DNA of 64,000 nucleotides, taken from Hoeflea_A sp963921345 (GTDB taxonomy: Bacteria; Pseudomonadota; Alphaproteobacteria; Rhizobiales; Rhizobiaceae). The stretch is taken from assembly GCA_963921345.3 (NCBI GenBank), contig CAWUFE020000007.1:3224001-3288000 (forward strand), given 5' to 3'. The translations under genes and the position numbers were made by a program. The notes below the pieces were generated by a model. It had not been told where the DNA came from and did not search any database. It saw only the letters and a list, made by a program, of their open reading frames with translations. Position 1 is the first letter of the stretch; every line of letters begins with the position of its first letter. This document shows positions 61,792-64,000 of this stretch, piece by piece.

Positions 61792-62496
61792 TGGATCGAC
61801 CATGATCAGTTCTGCGGTTTGCCGCGGATGCGTCAGCATCGAGTCGTGCGGCGCCGCAAGTTCCACCATCGACACGCCGGCGGCGCGGGCCGCTTCGTGC
61901 GACCGGGCCAAAGCGCCGAGAACCGGCGCGGTGCAGGCGACATAGGTTGTCGGCAGGCCGTTCGTCGGCGGCGCATCGAGGCGGATCGGCGACTGATAGC
62001 TCTGCAACGGATGCGGCGTCAGCTTTTCTTCGAGCCAGGCCTTCTGCGCCTCGTCGGCGACACCGAAGGCCCCGGGTTCGGGAGGCGGCATGCCGAAACC
62101 GCCATCGAAGGCCTGCGATTGGCGGATTCGCTCTTCCCTGATGCCCGGCATCACGTCGAAAACGCATTCCCCGTTCCGGGACCAGAGCGCATCGAGATAG
62201 ACCAGCCGGCGCAGGCGATCGGCCAGCCGGTCCGCGACGCCGTGCACCACCATCCCGCCGAAACTGTGGCCGACCAGGGTCACATCGTTCAGATCCTGCG
62301 ACCGGATGTAATCAATGACATCCGCGATCATCCTGTCGAGATCGACGCCGCTCATGCGCATGGACGAACGCTCGGCGAGGCCCGGAAGCGTCAATGCGCA
62401 CGCCCGGTTGCCGGCGGTCTCCAACAGCGGCACCACATACCGCCAGCACCAGCTGCCATGCCAGGCACCGGGTATGAGCACGAACGTCTCGTTCAT
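61765..62496 (-). CDS. Alpha/beta hydrolase (esterase type)
   Basis: 243 residues. Nucleophile elbow GHSFGG (near residue 77, TLVGHSFGGMVVHG), oxyanion opening VLIPGAWHGSWCW and catalytic His in LAAPHDSMLTHP near residue 225; Asp probably in the 195-210 region. Resembles methyl-salicylate-type plant-like esterases. Its ATG overlaps the MmgE/PrpD stop (ATGA-type), so both belong to one unit. Confidence 0.86.
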   Translation of the reverse strand: MNETFVLIPGAWHGSWCWRYVVPLLETAGNRACALTLPGLAERSSMRMSGVDLDRMIADVIDYIRSQDLNDVTLVGHSFGGMVVHGVADRLADRLRRLVYLDALWSRNGECVFDVMPGIREERIRQSQAFDGGFGMPPPEPGAFGVADEAQKAWLEEKLTPHPLQSYQSPIRLDAPPTNGLPTTYVACTAPVLGALARSHEAARAAGVSMVELAAPHDSMLTHPRQTAELIMVDPAQPRGLRG

Positions 62497-63836
62497 GGCC
62501 GGTTTTCCGCGATCCAGTCGGCCAGCAGCCCGGCTTCGTCATGAACGAACGCCCACAGGCTGGTGGCACCGGCTTCGCCCAGAAGACTCGCCGCCTTGGC
62601 GCGCACCCGGGCCTGGCGTTCGGCCAACGGCACGGGATGGACCAGGTCGTACTCGGCCTTGATTGGAGGGCCGTGTTTCCGCTCGATACGGATTCGGGCG
62701 CCGGTGTCCGCAACGCCGTCGTCGAAGTCGATGTCGACCCGATCGCGCAGCGCGATTAGCGCCGGATCGCTGCAGGCTGCATCGCTGAAGGTGGCGAGTG
62801 CCGCCGTGTCGCACCGCGTCAGAACAAGGGCGGCCGTCAGGCGATAGCTGAATTTCGCCTGCAGCCCGGTTGCCGGTTCCGCGATGTTGCAGACGCTGCG
62901 CCAGCATGGATTGACGGTGATGTGGATCTTGTCGACGTCCTCCGGCTCGAGATGGTTCCGGTCACGTGCTTCGATCAGCGCCTCGAGTGCCGCGTGGGTG
63001 CCATGACAGCAGGCGTGGAACTTGTGCTGCACGTCTTCGAAGACGAATGTCTCGCCCATTCCGTCGAACGCTTCGGTTTGCCACTCGCCGGCATGGGTTT
63101 CGGCAAAGCCCTGCGATCCCTCGAGGCCGCGCGGGCAGGAAACGAAACCGGCGGCGGCAAGCGATGCCGTCTCGACGCCGTTCGAGGCTGCCATGCCAGC
63201 ATTATAGGGTTTGCCCATGGTGCCGAACTGGCACTTCAGCCCCGACGCCCGCGTCGCCGTCAGGCCGATCGCATGGCTGGCGCGGTCGGTATCCAGCCGC
63301 AGCAGCCGCGACACGGCCATGGCGGCGCCGAAACTGCCGGACGTCGCGGTCGGATGAAAACCGATGCGATAGTGCGCGCGTCCCAGCCAGGCGCCCACTC
63401 GGCAGGCGGTTTCGACGCCGATCAGACAGGCGTCGAGAAACTCGGACGCATCGGCTCCGGTCTTCTCCGCAACGGCCATTGCGGCGGGCACCACAACCGC
63501 ACTGGCGTGGCCGATATGGATGAAGTGGGTATCGTCGTAGTCGAGCGCGTGGGAGATCGTCGCATTGGCCAGCGCGGCAGCCCGCGCCGGCAGTTTTCCG
63601 TCGGCCCCGACAACCGTCGCTTCGGTGGCGCCGCCATCGGCCGAAACCATGTCGCGGACCAGGCTCCCCGCCGGTTCGCTGCAGCCGGCGATCGCAACGG
63701 CGGCCCAGTCCACCAGCGACAGGCGCATAACTGCCCTGGATCTTTCCGGAAGGGCGGAAGCCGGTGTAGTTGTTGCGAACTCGCAAACGAGGCGCGTGAC
63801 CTCGGCGGTTCCGTCCGGCAATGGGCTGTCTAACAT
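62493..63836 (-). CDS. MmgE/PrpD family protein
   Basis: 447 residues from ATG 63836 (two TTG lie just upstream). Family landmarks: LANATISHALDYDDTH near residue 90, GFHPTATSGSFGAAM near residue 158, QHKFHACCHGTHAALEAL near residue 270. The family contains 2-methylcitrate dehydratase and iminodisuccinate-type enzymes; dehydratase or epimerase chemistry on a carboxylate is likely but the substrate is open. A rho-independent terminator for the upstream gene ends only a few bases before this ATG. Confidence 0.86.
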   Translation of the reverse strand: MLDSPLPDGTAEVTRLVCEFATTTPASALPERSRAVMRLSLVDWAAVAIAGCSEPAGSLVRDMVSADGGATEATVVGADGKLPARAAALANATISHALDYDDTHFIHIGHASAVVVPAAMAVAEKTGADASEFLDACLIGVETACRVGAWLGRAHYRIGFHPTATSGSFGAAMAVSRLLRLDTDRASHAIGLTATRASGLKCQFGTMGKPYNAGMAASNGVETASLAAAGFVSCPRGLEGSQGFAETHAGEWQTEAFDGMGETFVFEDVQHKFHACCHGTHAALEALIEARDRNHLEPEDVDKIHITVNPCWRSVCNIAEPATGLQAKFSYRLTAALVLTRCDTAALATFSDAACSDPALIALRDRVDIDFDDGVADTGARIRIERKHGPPIKAEYDLVHPVPLAERQARVRAKAASLLGEAGATSLWAFVHDEAGLLADWIAENRP

Positions 63837-63840
63837 CAAC

Positions 63841-63871
63841 AAAAATCCCCGGAAGTTGGTTCCGGGGATTT
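63841..63871 (-). terminator. Rho-independent terminator of the peptidoglycan-binding gene
   Basis: On the minus strand AATCCCCGGAA, loop CCAAC, TTCCGGGGATT, then TTTTT: an 11-12 bp perfect stem (63844-63870) with T-tract. Its 3' side runs into the MmgE/PrpD start region, so the stem also covers the GGGGA that could serve as that gene's ribosome-binding site. Confidence 0.82.
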
Positions 63872-63905
63872 ATAGCAGCCTGGACGGTTTCAGGCGATCC
63901 GAAGG

Positions 63906-64000
63906 TCAGTTGTTGTTGGCCAGCAAAGCCTTGACCAGTTTGTCGTCGACCTCGCCCGTCGGCTCGAGACCGACCGATGTCTGGAACGCCTTGATGGCCG
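63906..64000 (-). CDS. C-terminus of a peptidoglycan-binding domain protein (partial)
   Basis: The frame is open to the right edge of the window. The visible 30 residues, AIKAFQTSVGLEPTGEVDD then KLVKALLANNN, match the last helix-turn of a PG_binding_1 domain (AIKxFQxxxGLxxTGxVD). The rest, including any signal or enzymatic domain, is outside. Confidence 0.75.
   Translation of the reverse strand, partial: AIKAFQTSVGLEPTGEVDDKLVKALLANNN

Noticed and set aside
1..64000. CRISPR arrays, prophage, complete insertion sequences, rRNA or tRNA genes
   Set aside because: No regularly spaced repeats, integrase, capsid, transposase or conserved RNA core sequences were seen.

Overview
The window is GC-rich, densely packed chromosomal DNA that looks like an alphaproteobacterium of the order Hyphomicrobiales (Rhizobiales). 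The grounds are the protein families: an ALA-synthase HemA behind an FNR-type box, a TIGR02186/TauE pair, DUF6460, DUF952, a CYCc cyclase with a multi-helix membrane domain, an SSS-type hybrid histidine kinase, and many ABC/TTT uptake systems. Genus cannot be set by eye. I see no rRNA, tRNA, CRISPR array, prophage or complete insertion sequence.

Layout. 1-4000: ugpBAEC glycerol-3-phosphate-type ABC operon (ugpB cut by the window edge, ugpC frameshifted). 4020-6364: 2H phosphoesterase, two tandem tiny lipoproteins, and a membrane adenylate cyclase split by an amber codon. 6566-6792: a promoter, a strongly structured RNA candidate and a terminator. 6831-11986: a five-gene branched-chain amino acid/amide-type ABC operon. 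12173-25546: mostly housekeeping (FNR box and hemA, aminotransferase, mscL, hybrid kinase with a convergent response regulator, DUF952-pyrD, MATE pump, methyltransferase). 25616-35121: an accessory catabolic cluster with two Lin0512 proteins, a tripartite tricarboxylate-type transporter, TIM-barrel epimerase, enolase-superfamily enzyme, NAD-epimerase, TetR regulator and DapA-family lyase. A palindromic operator candidate lies between its two divergent halves. 35190-39835: Lhr-type helicase with PdeM, then a SAF-domain oxidoreductase.

39900-52550 is the most irregular stretch: small secreted or membrane proteins, a Tat-exported tyrosinase, and a 268-bp MITE-like element with 33-bp inverted ends next to an amidohydrolase. 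It also holds an orphan BMP-type binding protein, a second structured RNA candidate with a strong terminator, an XRE/membrane-protein pair with two operators, a decayed segmental duplication of a DUF805 locus, and an orphan radical SAM protein. 52731-64000 returns to ordinary content: an M16 peptidase pair (second subunit frameshifted), LysR, DUF1127, TIGR02186/TauE, MFS pump, NCS2 nucleobase permease, alpha/beta hydrolase, MmgE/PrpD, and the end of a peptidoglycan-binding protein.

Two themes recur. First, four genes are broken by a single-base change (ugpC, cyclase, the 49.8-kb gene, second M16 subunit), so sequence error or active gene decay must be separated. Second, the three transport operons with permease genes in view carry a near-perfect GC-rich hairpin between the binding-protein gene and the next gene, and a weaker one follows the BMP gene. 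This is consistent with differential expression from one transcript.
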